From Owenia fusiformis (Eukaryota > Annelida > Polychaeta > Sabellida > Oweniidae), in contig CAIIXF020000005.1 of NCBI GenBank assembly GCA_903813345.2, forward strand, positions 20,213,375 to 20,277,374: a stretch of 64,000 nucleotides of DNA, read 5' to 3'. This document shows, in pieces, positions 51,263 to 64,000 of this stretch. Under the pieces are notes generated by a model. The model ran no database searches. It was not told where the DNA came from and was given only the letters and a program-made list of their open reading frames with translations. A program made the position numbers and the translations under genes. Each line of letters begins with the position of its first letter. The first letter of the stretch is position 1.

Positions 51263-51940
51263 TTTACAGAACAGACAAAAACAACAAACATAGAAATAAC
51301 AAAGTGACATATGAATAAAAAATATGGCATAAATTGTTAAAAAATAAAGTGTCTACTATAAACTCTTCAAACGCAGCAACAACCAGCTTGTAGATAACAA
51401 TTAGCTTGTAGACAACCATTTGACAGAAAGAAAACTGCCTGGTGTCATCCACATCTATTTTCCTGTCCTTCTGATTGGCCCGAAATGTTACTATTTTTAC
51501 TAATTCAAAATGAATATGTAATATATTTGGGGTGAATTCTTCACTTATTATACATACTTTCCACTTTACTTATCCATTTCACATATACTCTCCTGTAAAA
51601 CACTTAAGCTTTGTTTTAATCATAACATTAGGGTTAAAGAATTAATGGAAATGGTGGCAAATATATCAGTTGAACAACTACATCCTATACATGGTAAATA
51701 GCAAGCAAAATATAATATCTATATATTATGGAACTTTAAAAAATTCACAAAACTTTTGGGGATTTATAATATTGTATGTATACTTATCTTATAAATCATA
51801 TACAGTAAAATCACATTGATCGCTACTGATGTTTAAATATGAATCCTAAAAACCCCGTGGATAACTCTGCACTTGTATGAATAATACAAGTTTGGAAAAT
51901 ATTATCAATATGTTTTGTATGTAAGTCTTTTTCAGTAGTC

Positions 51941-52241
51941 TTTAACTCATTGCTGACCATCCCCAAGATATTTCGTCTGACGTCAAAGTCGTATCTGACC
52001 AACCCCGAGATATCTCGAGATGCTCTCCAATAATTGTCACATGATCTGTACCAATAATCTTACCAAATATTGTAGGGGCTGCGAGATGATCATGGTTGGG
52101 TGCAATGGCATAAAACATAGCACAGAGGGTGCTGATATAGTCCATGTTATGCTGATCATGCAATTTTGCTTAATTTTTCATCAAAATGGCCTGTCACCAG
52201 CTGAAAATCTCCAAAATAGCTCTGGCCAGCAATGAGTTAAA
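51941..52241. mobile_element. 301-bp MITE with TTTAACTCATTGCTG ends
   Basis: TTTAACTCATTGCTGACCA on the left and TGGCCAGCAATGAGTTAAA on the right. Internal palindromes GATATCTCGAGATGC and a TGACGTCA at 51978. No real gene; the frames inside read across the element. Confidence 0.7.
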
Positions 52242-52519
52242 TGTGGAAAGAATTTTAATTATTTAACTCTAGAAAGGTTACTCAACAAAATGATCAAATC
52301 CTTCAAGTGATCTGCCCGGGATACTGCTATATACATATATATTAATTATATATAATATGATTGTATGATTATATAATCAGCTTTAAAATAGGCTTTAAAT
52401 AAATATGCTAAATTCTTGTCCTATGTAGTATATGTATTACTTCTTTAACAACATACACATTTATTAATCATATGGCATTTGAAGTTAGTACATGTACTAC
52501 AATAACATTCATCTCTTTA

Positions 52520-52697
52520 CACTCCCCTTCAAAAGTTTGGAAACCTCCAAATTAGACATTTGACTTAATATTAAAATGTTTTATCATTTTCAAAAAAATC
52601 ATTATTTGTCATTTTTGTTATATTGTAAAAGAACTAATTCAAATTAAAACATGTTATCCAACAGGGCATCATGATTGCCAAACTTATGGAGGGGGTG
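52520..52697. mobile_element. 178-bp MITE, CACTCC family, copy 1
   Basis: TA then CACTCCCCTTCAAAAGTTTGG on the left; CCAAACTTATGGAGGGGGTG then TA on the right. TA duplication and ends point to the Tc1/mariner group. Confidence 0.7.
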
Positions 52698-54712
52698 TAA
52701 TTATCTGTGTATATGGCATATGATATAATGTTATATAGTGCAATAGCATTTTTCTATCTATATTCACATTTGTTCAACATAATATAAACTGTAAAATGGT
52801 TTTATTTCTGTGAATACACTTTATGTAAATGTTTGCAAACTATGTACCAATGAACCATGAACATATATTACATGCACAATAAATTAATGGTAATTGTGTC
52901 TCATACTTAGATAGACTTAACTTGTTTTGGGGTAGATAACACATGGATATATATGTCATATCTGAGGATAAACTTGATATATTGTTTATCTCTGACTCGA
53001 GCCAGGGAGCCCACAGATATCATTAATTATATCCATTCCACTTTCAGGAATTCAAATTTAAATTTTATGCAAAATCTAATCTAATCTAATATTTAATTGA
53101 GATTCAAAAAGTGTGTCATCTTGAGTTCTAAGTAAGTTTTTAAGTTTTGATTTACTCAACACTTAATTTGTATTGGAACATGATGTAAAACTTTAACAGT
53201 TTCAATAATTAAAGTGTATTAATATTAATAGCATATTTCAACAGGAACATCATGTGCAAAACAATGGTTAATTTACTGCAACAAAAATTACTGCTCTGGA
53301 CTACTGGTACAACTCATCAGTAAATATTCTATATACATGAACAAATATAGTGGTCCTTGTATTTTCCCAAACTGGAATGCTTTAAACTTTTTCGTTCCAT
53401 TTTAACAATTGCATATTTGCAAATCTGTGTAGTTATTATTAACAGGTCAAGTCTTATGATGTCATCAAACTATCATGTGAAGTATTCTCAAAAGTTAACT
53501 GGTCAAGATGACAAACCAAGGTACTAATTTATGCCAGTTGACTGGTTTGCCAAGTTCACTGGCCAAGATGAATGCCATCTGCCCCATATGGCAAATTATA
53601 TTTGTTGGTTTAGCACTTGATTCTTGCATCAATACAGCAATAGTTTAAACATATATGTGGGATTATATTTTAATGTTTCAGTTTCTGGTTGTCATGGTGA
53701 TAGAACCATTTTATATTTCCCTTTGTTCATAATTATAACATATTTTATATTATTAAAGTCCCAATCTAAAGTTTTAACCACTTTGGCTTATATTTTAGTC
53801 TTACCCAATGTTATCAAAGTGTGATATGTGAAACTTTTTTTTTATTAAATTTCAAAAAGTGGTTTTTGATAGACTTTTTGTTCCAAAATTTGTGAATTTA
53901 TTTAAAACTAATTTTTAGAGGTCACACATATCTTTTAATTAGCCACAACTCATGTCAATGCATAGCATTCATCCTCGCATGTTTTTGCCGAAAAAATTAA
54001 GAAAATCGGTTCATAAATAAGCGAGAAATGAACTTATCAGTGCATGAAAATGGTTCTGAGAAAAATGCATTTAAAAATTCAAGTTCTCATAGAAACCAAT
54101 GGTACAATGATATCTAAAATATAATATATTCTTCCTTTTAACCTGGTTAGACAATCAACATTGGTATATTATTGAAGTCTAGCATATTTAGAAAAGATTG
54201 ACATCGAAAAAAAATTTCAATTTTTTTCAAAAAGTTTTTGCTACCTTAGTGACATCACTTATGGTGCAAAATATTTTTGATATGCTAAAACATTGAAGTG
54301 GCCCATTAAATATGGCATTTTATTATTGAAATAGTGTGTCCTTTGATCAATCTTTGCATTGGTGTTAAAAAGATAATCTTTTTCGAAATGCATTAAGAAA
54401 TATTTGATGATTAAAAAATTTCAACTTTTTTTGAAAAATGGCGGGAAATTTGAATATTTGAGAAATGAAATGCTCACAACTTTTTTTTCAAAAATTTTTT
54501 TTCTTTCAAAAATCTCTAGAATAACTTTTTAAGTCATGACAAATAGTAAATGAATGATAAAAAAATATTTTCAAACTTTAGACGGGGACTTTAACATATC
54601 TTTACACTCCTTTTTCTGTTATTAAAAGACTGCCAAAGAGAATCCCCATCAAGGTCATGTACCCTTACCCTACATAGGAACTTCCTATACCTTTGATCGT
54701 TTAAGATGATTA

Positions 54713-54879
54713 CACTCCCTCCAAGTGTGGCTACCAAGATACTCCATTGTATAATATTGTATAATATTGCCTTTTTGAATTTTTGTGGCAAACTTAAACT
54801 TCTTCATCCTCGGGCTCCCTAGGAGGTCCATAGGAAAGTTTGTCTAATATGTAGGGTTGCCAAACCTTTGGAAGGAGTG
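54713..54879. mobile_element. 167-bp MITE, CACTCC family, copy 2
   Basis: CACTCCCTCCAAGTGTGGC on the left after TA; GCCAAACCTTTGGAAGGAGTG on the right. It is the same family as 52520-52697; the right-hand TA has become TT. Confidence 0.65.
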
Positions 54880-55214
54880 TTGATAGGACTCGTCTATATA
54901 GCTCATCTTGATTCATAAGGTTATAACACCTTCGAAGTGGAAGATGTATATAGCTGGCATCTCACAACTAACATCAAAGGTGTTCAATATTTAACCCTAT
55001 TTTCTATAAAGTTTGACTACACTACAAGTATTTGAATTTTAGAATGTATAGAAATTGACTAGATATTCTAGAATGATCTCAAGAATTTGAAGTGTCATAT
55101 TCATATTCATGGCTGTTTTCTTCATGTCTTTCATGTGGATTCTACTACTTTGTATCCTTTTCAGATGTCAAAACCTGACCACCATTTGTTTTCACATGCG
55201 CTTATAGTCCAACT

Positions 55215-58200
55215 TTATCTCAAATTGGTATCAGGAGCTGGTGTTTTCTTAGCATTGTCATGTACTGGTGATTCCATTTCATATTCACTGGAATCTTCCT
55301 CCATTCTTGAGTAGAACTTGATTCTCTTTGGAATGATGCTCCCAGATTTGTTCTGGCAACTCCAGGGTCTTGACCAGATAAATGATCCACTGAAAGTTGC
55401 TGAAAATGTATAAGTGACGAGATAAAACAAATCAAATATATATTCACAATTCGCGTGAAACTTCGATCATTGTTCGAATATTTTGACATTTGTTTTTTTC
55501 GGCATTCATTTTTTCAGCGTGAACAGAAACATTTTTGCTTGACAATGGATTGAAAAAATGCGTATTTGCTTGACATACAAAGGTTGTCCCATAAGTCCTG
55601 AACTCATTGTTATAAGACAAAGAGTTTTTATTAATAAAGGCTGAAATATGATCAGTATTATCTTTGGGAATTTTCTGATCAATGTACATAATTTAAAAAT
55701 ACAATGTCTCGAAACAAAAAGTTATGCATGTCCAAACTTGCATGGTGCAGGGTACCGGAGGCACATTCTTTTCTCCTAAAAAACATCACAATTAATATTA
55801 AGACAATATTTTCAAAGCTTTGACTCACCTTCAAATTTGTTGTATTGTTACAAGTGATACTGTGATGATAATGAGTATTGTGACATCTCACAATAATATA
55901 TCAAGATATCATAAGTTGATTAAAGAGATATGTTGAGGTTTGGTGAGTTAAAAGCAAGTTTTTCTCTCCTCAATGGCTGCACAATTGCAAATAAACTTAA
56001 AATATTGTCTTAATTTTTGAGACGTTTTTAGTAGAAAAGAATGTGCCCCAGGTACCCTGCAACATGCAAGTTCGGACACTCATAACTTTTTTGTTACATA
56101 ATATTTTAATTCGAAATAATATACACTGATCAGAAAATACCTAAAAATAACACTGCTGAAATATCAGCCTTTAGTGATACCTTTTTTAAAAATTATCTAC
56201 AAGTTCTCGGAAATTCAAATCTGACTTAAGATTGAACTAATATAGTGAGCAACAAAGTGGTGACATTTTGTCATGTCAATGCCTTGTATAACAATTAGTT
56301 CAGGACTTATGGGACAACCCTCGTATTCTGTCATGCAAAAAAACAGGCGTGACTTCAATCTCTTCAGCAAATGCGTGACATTTGAGTGATAGGAGTTACA
56401 GTATGTAATTTAACATCCTATGTAACAATGGCTTAGGTCCAATAGATGATTTGTTATGATATTTATATGAACAAAAAGTTAAATGGACTTATTAGAACAA
56501 AAGCATTAAGACAATCTGCCAATTCTACATGTTTATAAAAGCACATCTTAGACTTCATATGGCTTATAAAAATCTGGAAAAAATTGTCTCATATAAAATA
56601 TCTATAAGCCTTTTATGTTACCTTGAAATTTTGGCGCAGTTCTACCCATTAACATGAGACACACATACACTCCTATACTAGCCACACATATACTCAAGCA
56701 GAATATAAGGAAACTGAGCGGGCCAAAGGCTGCAAACAACTGAAATAAAATAATACAATCATTAATTTCATGTAACGTGGTGTTAAGGTCTGGTTTCTGG
56801 ATTTTAACTTATCCCAATTATGCCTTGTTATCCACTTTGTCTTTTGTTAACCACATTATATTCAGTCATTTACCATATGTTAATTATTCATATCTATCTG
56901 TCACCTTAAAATGATGTTTATAAATGAAAAAATCAAATAATCTTGTTGATATCAAAATTATGGGTTGCATGCCTGTAAGGGCATTTGATTATACTGAAGA
57001 CTTACATTGCCTGTTACTACTGGAAAGACAACTTCACCAGTGGCTGCCATGACAACAACAAATGTTGTGATTGTTGCTGAAACATAAAATAAAAAATGCT
57101 AATAAAATGAGATTGAAGCTTTACATTATTGAATGATGTTATATTATAACAGATCTATCTGGTTTATGCTACTCAAACTCATAGTAACTGTCTAACTGAC
57201 TATGTGCAAGTAGATATATAATCTTGGCTTACGTCATTAAAAATTCAAAATTTAAAGTGATATCATATTTGAAATCTACATGGAAAATTACATCTAAAAA
57301 TGTGGTTTTACAACTTGTTTGTCAACTTTGGAATTTTCTTTTTAAATGTGACTTCTAGGTCGGGGAGATTCCCCATAGAATCCATGTTATAAAATCACAA
57401 AAAGTGAAATATGTTTTCTTATGAAAGACAGATATTATTTTCTTTTGTTGGACATATTTCAATTTGTATAACTATCAGATACATAAGGGTAATATGAAGA
57501 TTGAACAACTAAAACTGATTAAAGAAAGAAATAAGAAAATTAAGATCCATTGACTTACTGGCCTTGGTCATTTTTGTTTGTTTAATGGTGCCCTTTGTGC
57601 TTTCTTACAATGAATGCTAAAAGTGAGTGCACTTTTAAAATGTAAACCAAAAGGTTGCCAAATTCTGTATACCCGAGCCCATTATGTATAAAAATAAGTA
57701 AATGTTGGAACCTTCCAATGCATGACTATTTACTTACAAGTACTACAAACAGCTAATTTTAGAAGAAATCAACAAATACTAGTAATGCAAGAATCCCAAC
57801 ACCATATATCTGTAAACTCCATCACGGATTAGGTAACAAAACAACTAAACCTCTTATCATATCCATAATATATGTTGTATTCATTCTGTTGCCATAACAA
57901 CCATTATGGACTTCGTTTCTCCAATGTTTTTTTTTCATTGTGCTTAACCACCTCCACCATGCAACAAAACTGCCACCCCAACCCATGTCACCCTTAATAA
58001 TTAAGAACCCTAGCCTACCCCCACATTCTCCGTCAAGTCCCATATTTCTCAGCATTCTCTTAATTCCTATAGGTGTGTCTGAATACAACAATTTAAGTCA
58101 GTTATCATAACTGGAGACCAAAAATGGAAAAGATATCAATACTGCACTTGTTAAGAAAATGTTATTCATTTTTCTGTTATGAGTTGTGGTTCCGTGTGAG

Positions 58201-60338
58201 TATTATGATTCAACACAGTTGTTCAAATTCCAAAAACTTACTTCCAGATGAGTGTTTTTAAAAATGCACATGTGTCAAAATTTCACTTGAATTACTATGG
58301 CACCTCATGTGGTGATGGTTCAAGAAAACATTTTTGGAAAAATTGCAATACCTGCCCATGTTCATTTAATTAATTGTATAGAATAAAGTGTCTATAAGGC
58401 ATGTGTGTATTCCATTGCTTCTTTTAGGAAAGTATCATTACATTGTCTTCTTTCAGTAAACCTGGCAAGCAGTCACTGGTAACTCCAGGGAATGCTGATA
58501 TTTCAAGAAAATGGCTGCCTTTTCAATTTTCCAAATTTCTTCTCGTCTCTCAACAAAACTGGATTGCTTACAAATCATTTCTAACTCACTTAACAAAGGA
58601 TGCAACAAGGATGCTTTCCAGAAAAATAAGGAAATACACCTATTTCTTCATACTTTGTTTTCTACCAGAAAATAACATGTTTTTTTGAACATGTACCTGT
58701 AAAATGTTTTCGTAACTGGTATACCTTTACTTACATGTCATATCAATGAGCAACTCAGCAAGAGCTAGAGTAGTGGGCACTATGCTGCTGAGAAATATAC
58801 CAAAGAAGAAGCTGCCTATGTACAGAGCTATGTGGTTGTGCCTCAGTGCAAGCATAAGCACCATGAAGCCTGTGCAGCCAAACTGAAATCAAGAGAGTGG
58901 TGTTCAGAGTATTGTATTCTTGTTTTTTAAGTTTAGGATCTGACATGTTCTATTTCTGTAATAGAATAACATGTGTGCATAAGTGGAACCTCTTTGGTAC
59001 CTCTTAAAGAAGTTCCACTTATAGAGGTGTTCCACCCTTTCCACCTCCAGAGGAGTTCCACTTGACAGGTTTACTCTATGATTTTACCATTTGCTAATTA
59101 TTAGTTCCTGCCATATAACATATGCCAAAATACATTAGTCATCATCCATTTAAAAATAAGTTAAAAAGGTGTTCTAAATCAATGATGTCAATAAGCAGTA
59201 ACTCTTCGTTTCCTTGGATGAAATAGTTTAAGGAATATTTGCACAAGTAAACATATCTTTTACAAATGACGGTAAGTGGAAAATCATGGAATCCAGATTA
59301 ACAAATCAAAGTTATACAATACCCAAATACTATTAGTTATACTCACTATATTACAAGCTAACATGAAGGCAGGGGTAAAGATGGCAGCAAGGGGAATAGA
59401 CAACAGACGGCCCAATGCAAACGAACCCTGTAATCAAGCAATTATAACTTATTTGTTTTACCATTTGTATTTTTTCTCAAAGAAATTACCGTAAATTTAC
59501 CGGGTGATTAACACAGCTTATTGATTTTAATTAGTTGTAATTGTGAACTCAGGTTGATGATGATTCTTGTTTAAAGTGTTAATTCTTCATTACAAGGCTT
59601 CCTTTATAATTTCCCAGTTGAGTTGTAACACTGTGTCAAAAATGATTCTGCAGAGTTTGTACATCCATATACATTAATTGAAAAACGAAGCCAAGTATTT
59701 TTCTTTACCCAGAAACATGCATTAAGGTATGCTCCCTCAGTTTTGTCCATGTCTTCAACGCTTTTTACTGCGTAAGAGTAAACATAGCCACCAAAGCTAC
59801 CCTGAAATCACATACATGTGACAGTATGATATAATAGGTAAGTTATTCCATGTAAATGCTAAAATAACAAGAATACATAATACTACCTGAGATCATCACA
59901 TATAAAATTTATTAAAAATATTTGAGTGTTTTTAATGCATTCTAAATTTCCAGAGCAATTTTTAATCGAATGAAACATTAAACATCATTTATTAACAATT
60001 TGGCAATTCAATTTGGCAATTCAATTTGGCAATTCAATTTGGCAATTCATATGGCTGTTTTGCAATGGAATATGCATTTGCTAGCTTTACTCCTTTTAGC
60101 TAATTTATTAAACAAAAGTTGTGAGCATCTAAATCATTAGATCAAACGCTACAACGTTAATAAATGAACTCTAAACTATATATAGGGATATTATCTCCTA
60201 AATAAAGTGATTCGTTTCATTTTCATGTTTATACCTGAACTCCATCGTATAGGAACATGAGAATCCCGGCAAACAGTGCAACAAAAAGCACCTTGGTTGT
60301 CGTTGTTGTTCCCGTTTCTAATATGTTACTGGGTGTAC
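55215..60338 (-). CDS. MFSD4: MFSD4-type major facilitator transporter, C-terminal half
   Basis: Seven confident exons: 60338-60235, 59801-59709, 59427-59347, 58882-58735, 57076-57006, 56739-56622, 55399-55215 (stop at 55215-55217). All have GT-AG sites and join in phase for about 266 residues. They correspond to TM7-TM12 of a 12-TM MFS protein: LFVALFAGILMFLYDG, GGYVYSYAV, CFWGSFALGRLLSIP, FFGIFLSSIVPTTLA, then TM11-12 and a hydrophilic Ser/Glu-rich tail. The order and motifs (YVYSYAV, FW..FALGRLLSIP) match MFSD4A/MFSD4B (the latter known as NaGLT1, a sodium-dependent glucose transporter). The substrate here is not certain. The first exon listed starts in phase 1, so upstream exons exist. 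The N-terminal six helices are not visible and are probably beyond 64000. Confidence 0.88.
55578..56323. mobile_element. Foldback element in MFSD4 last intron, with a nested insertion
   Basis: TA, CAAAGGTTGTCCCATAAG at the left; CTTATGGGACAACCCTCG, TA at the right. The long arms match deep inside (GCAGGGTACC near 55750 and its complement near 56055). The right arm is interrupted at about 56160-56295 by the left end of the VNTR element, so that family inserted later. Confidence 0.7.
57080..58730. other. MFSD4 intron, no gene recognised
   Basis: AT-rich. The frame at 57822-58091 (minus) has no domain and no splice context. 58443-58688 (plus) overlaps the dispersed repeat shared with 49.4 kb. 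Confidence 0.5.
59998..60049. repeat. 13-bp tandem repeat, four copies
   Basis: AATTTGGCAATTC repeated head to tail in an MFSD4 intron. Confidence 0.9.
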
Positions 60339-60698
60339 CTGTGAATTAATGGTAAAATGTGATTCGATGTAGTTGGGTGATTTTTGTGATGATTAGATAC
60401 ATATAACTAGAGACATATTATATGTCTCTGATATAACAATGGCGATGGGCTAGAAGCTGAAAGAGCCCAGGCAAGTACAAAAGTGATGACAATAAAAATG
60501 ATGCACACATTGAAAAACCAATGGTGCTTTTATAATGCATTATTTCAAATAAATATGTGTATCACTTTTATACTGTTTCTGTCTAAATAACTGGTCCAAT
60601 ATTCGGGATTGCCCCGTCTGCACTTGTAATACAGGTACTGTAGTGGTGTGCATCGTGTTCTCGTATAATGATAATAATATAATATGTATATATATCAG

Positions 60699-60879
60699 GC
60701 CCGTAGCCATAGGGGGAGCTGGGGGAGCGGAAGGTCCCCCCCCCTGGCCAGAAATTCTTTCAAAATCATGCGATTTTTCACCATTCTGAGAATTTTTCGC
60801 ATGATTTTTAGCCAAAATTGTGAAAAAGCCCCCCCCCCCTGGAAAAAAGCTCCCCCTCCTGGTAAAGCTGGCTACGGGC
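60699..60879. repeat. 181-bp palindromic element with GCCCGTAGCC ends
   Basis: GCCCGTAGCC ... GGCTACGGGC, with paired poly-G/poly-C tracts and a central AAATCATGCGA / TCGCATGATTT palindrome. The minus frame 60540-60881 (Gly/Pro-rich) is an artefact of this element. Confidence 0.75.
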
Positions 60880-61072
60880 AAGTATATATATATATATTGC
60901 GCAGTGAATATAATTAAAATGGAAACATTTGAGGATGCTCAACTTCCATAACATATGTGAAATCTGCAAAAAGAGAAAAATGTGATATCATATATCAGTT
61001 AAGTGATTACATTGAATGATTAAAATCTGAAGATGACAGGAAACATACAATATATGCATTTGAAAGCAATAC

Positions 61073-61242
61073 CTCCATTCCTGAATACAGCACAACAATA
61101 ACACATACAGAGACTATGATTCTGTTGTCAGCTTTGCTCTCATTTTCAATTATGTTATTTCCATTAACTAATGTTGTGTGAGGGTTTCTACCAAACTTAG
61201 GATCCACCTCTGACATCCAACCCCTGAACCTATTAAACATAT
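61073..61242 (-). CDS. Possible further MFSD4 exon (uncertain)
   Basis: An open segment after a TTTTCAG acceptor reads MFNRFRGWMSEVDPKFGRNP and later NENKADNR-like hydrophilic sequence (NESKADNR), then a short hydrophobic stretch ending GME before GTATTG. Position and a hydrophilic loop fit the TM6-TM7 linker of MFSD4, but its end phase (0) does not match the next exon's start (phase 1). Either an exon is missing between them, the donor is elsewhere, or this is not coding. Confidence 0.3.
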
Positions 61243-61259
61243 CTGAAAATGTTTTAATA

Positions 61260-63470
61260 ACAAAAAGTTAGTGGAGACTATCAAACATTTTCAATAAATC
61301 AAACAAATCACTTTTCCAAAATTGTGTTTCATTCAAAATACGTGTGTCTATTACAAAACAATCAAGTAGATATAACGAATATCTTTGGAACTGGAACATA
61401 TAAATTGTCAAACAAGTGAAAAATGTTTATAGCCATAGTATATTGAGTTCCAAGTTATAAGCTAATTTTATCCCAAATTGATGCAACTAATATCATGGGC
61501 TATGCTAATATGAGGAACAAGCAGCGACGATGATACCAGACCTGTTTTTTTCAGTCAAAAAAGGTTCTATGTGACATGATGTCAATGCTTATGTTATCAA
61601 GGCAAGTAAACATGACATTGAGCAAGTGGTTAGACCAAATCCGAACATATTCCACAAACCACTCATGCAACTAGATTGATCCAATGACGCACATTAATAT
61701 TGATTTCATATGTAACAAAGCTCTTGCGTCGCAAGTCGTTCTTCATGATTACACATCGTATGCTTGTGTATCCACTTGACAGTATCCTGAATATGCAAAA
61801 TCACTTATTCCAGCATCCTGTCCAGTCAATAAATAGTTGCAATTTTGTATGACAAAAGGATAGGTATCGAAATGGTTAACTGAATTCAACTATGTTTTTC
61901 TCTTAAACCAATTAAGCATATACAACATTTTCTTAGACCTCTCAATAAATACAGTTACACAAATGAAATGTTGGTTGATTTAACAAAAAGTACGCAAAAA
62001 CTTAAAACAAACCCCCCAAAATATATAAAAATTAAGATAACCCTTTTATATCATTAACAAGATACTTTTTTAAAACCAACCAAACTTTCCTTTGCACAAT
62101 TACAATATTGAGAGACCTAAACACAATTGTGTTTATGTCGTTTTGTTCCAATGAGGTTCGGATAGATTAGATGTTTCATTTCATTCCGAACATATGATAC
62201 CAAGAACAAAAGAAGTGTCTGATGTGTTTTCCAAAACAATATAGAGAAAAGGATATATATATATTTCAAATTATAATGTTGCCATCCAAAAGATGACCAT
62301 TAAATTGACGATGTGTAAAATTTTCAGAATTTTTTGACGACTGGTTTAAGAGAAACGCGTGTTCAAAAAGTTCACCATATCGATACCACTCCTTTCTAAC
62401 CGTTTTTTCTACATCGATCGCAACCACTCCAAAGGATCGAATTTGACACTTCTTTACAGAATAGAAACACTCAAATGTCAATCTAATTCCTAATATCATG
62501 AGCAGTACTGCTTTATGATAGCTAGAAACTTCATATTCAATTTATTAGCCTCGCACCGTGTCTGATTCTATCCACCTTCCTTGTCTTAATGCGATGCGTG
62601 AATGAAGAACACCAACTTAGGCTTGATGTAAAACTTATGTGCAGAAATAAGTACATATATTCAATGAGATTAATTGTGATAATTTTATAACCAACACCAC
62701 CATTTCACAGTTACTTACATTAAAATGTTTAGTACTAATACGAGCTGTTGAGTTTAGTATCAGGTATCAATCATAAGCCTAATGTCTTCAGGGGGGGGGG
62801 GGTTAATCCGACCCCCCAAAAGATGATTATTTCTCTGTTTTATAGATAATCATATTTCATGAAAATCGAGCCACTATTGGCAGTGTTGTGAAGGTAAGGT
62901 AAGAAACAACCAATCGCCAAGTAATCGCGAAACTCGTTCTCTTCACGAATTTGATTCTTGTGTTAATGCACACTGCGGTCCCAGAGCTATGATGATACCC
63001 TTTTCAAAATTTTAGATATACTTTTTTTCTATTCTCCCCTACCCCAAAATTTTCAATTTCACTATTTTGATGTTTGTGCCGCTGCTAGGTGGTCGCTAGG
63101 CAACATCATGGACCGAGATTGTATTGGAACAATACCGAGTCTGATACATTCATACATCTGCATACTAAATCACTGATTGGCATTTGTTGTACATGTTGAA
63201 ATATGAATGCCAATGACAAAAACAAGTTGAACTTGAAGTTGAAGATTATTTAATTTCACGTTACATTGATATCAATGGGATTTCGCGCGATTTTAGTTTT
63301 ATTTGAATGATAATATATTATTCTTTAGGGCAGTGAAAGAAAAATGATTTATGACAAAATGTCAAAAATGTGCGACCTAGTGTTATAATAAAGGACCCAC
63401 GGTCCTGTGCTCACACAGTTTGGAACCTACAGAGAAATGTATATCCTGACTTTCAAGGCAAAAACATTGA
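61260..63470. other. No gene recognised; simple G-tract
   Basis: AT-rich, with a G-run near 62792-62803. The 77-codon minus frame at 62266-62499 has no recognisable domain. I looked for MFSD4 N-terminal membrane exons on the minus strand and could not support any. Confidence 0.4.
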
Positions 63471-63790
63471 TTTGGATTTGTAGTCTCGAACTTTGAGAAA
63501 ATTGATGACCTTTGACCTTGAAAATTTTACTTATTCAGAGCTCAGTAAGGTCTTTTGTGATTAAGCTGACCAAAATTTACATCCAAAAATCAATTTGGAA
63601 AATCAACTTTTTTACCTTTCCAAGGTCACTGAAGGTCAAGTAAAGGTCAAATCCTAAAACTAATGTCAGATTTGAACTCCTTGCAACTTGTAGATGAATT
63701 TCAAAAAAATTTGGTCAAATTGAAGCAAGTTGAAAAATAACTTATTTTTACTGTTTTTTGACGTCAAATATCTCAAAAACGGTAAAAATC
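63470..63790. repeat. GACCTT-family repeat copy at the right edge
   Basis: TTGATGACCTTTGACCTTG, AAGGTCACTGAAGGTCAAG and GATTTGAACTCC...CTTGTAGATG match the 20.4-21.2 kb unit. Confidence 0.7.
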
Positions 63791-64000
63791 TGATGCTGAC
63801 ATATATTGAGCAATATGGAGGGAATGCTTAAATGTAGTAATGATGTAATTCATTGCAAAAAATGATCAAGTATAAGGCAAACTTTGAGAAACATGTCAAA
63901 ATCAGAAAACCTGCCATTGACTTTACATGAGAAAGTTTCCTGAAAATGGCCGAGTCCTACTTTTTGTCAAATTTTATAGTGTAAACACCAAAAACTGTAA

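Larger units (their letters stand above)
48270..55214. other. Intergenic between GMPPB and MFSD4, no gene recognised
   Basis: AT-rich. Contains TGACGTCA at about 49089 within CCGTTATGACGTCACAC, a mariner-like terminus TA-CAGGGTGGTCC at about 50883, an AT microsatellite (51205-51262), and three MITEs listed separately. Segments 49370-49445 and 58455-58530 are similar (CAGTAAACCTG, GATATTTCAAGAAAA), so they are a dispersed repeat rather than genes. Confidence 0.55.

Noticed and set aside
57822-58091. 89-codon minus frame between MFSD4 exons
   Set aside because: Hydrophilic and Trp/Gly-rich, unlike the MFS protein; no acceptor/donor in phase with neighbours.
60540-60917. Gly/Pro-rich frames on both strands
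   Set aside because: Produced by the palindromic poly-G/poly-C element at 60699-60879.
62266-62499. 77-codon minus frame as a possible MFSD4 N-terminal exon
   Set aside because: No membrane segments, no family motif and no convincing splice sites.

Overview
This is a 64 kb piece of an AT-rich, intron-rich animal genome. It carries three conserved animal genes with short exons and GT-AG introns, embedded in dense dispersed repeats. The repeats (Ty3/Gypsy LTR element, mariner, LINE tail, many TA-flanked MITEs, blocks rich in GGAC tracts and in ATGGCCGCC-like words) suggest a marine invertebrate bilaterian. I cannot fix the phylum from the sequence alone.

Layout. 1-3388: 5' part of a Ty3/Gypsy retrotransposon on the minus strand (LTR, gag, pol running off the left edge), with a textbook -1 frameshift heptamer at the gag/pol junction. 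3389-10303: intergenic DNA with a 5'-truncated LINE tail. 10304-34569 (minus): a complete p38 MAP kinase gene. I could join 12 coding exons in phase into 365 residues. The exon for the kinase hinge is present in three tandem copies and the exon for the VDIWSVGC segment in two, predicting up to six isoforms. Its introns hold an intact mariner, several MITEs, long tandem arrays and a 1.9 kb VNTR element. 34570-41789: head-to-head intergenic region with p38, containing a 124/126-identical inverted duplication whose two arms each point a consensus splice donor outward. 41814-46837 (plus): complete GMPPB, 8 coding exons, 360 residues. 46838-55214: intergenic DNA with AT-rich sequence and small MITEs. 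55215-60338 (minus): the C-terminal half of an MFSD4-type major facilitator transporter, seven confident exons, with the N-terminal half not found and probably to the right of the window. 60339-64000: a possible further MFSD4 exon and repeats.

The genes do not form a pathway. p38 is a stress kinase, GMPPB makes GDP-mannose, and MFSD4 is a membrane transporter. The most interesting signal is the tandem exon duplication in p38. The duplicated exons encode the ATP-pocket hinge, part of the docking groove, and the helix F region, so the gene looks built to swap nucleotide/inhibitor-pocket and substrate-docking surfaces by mutually exclusive splicing.
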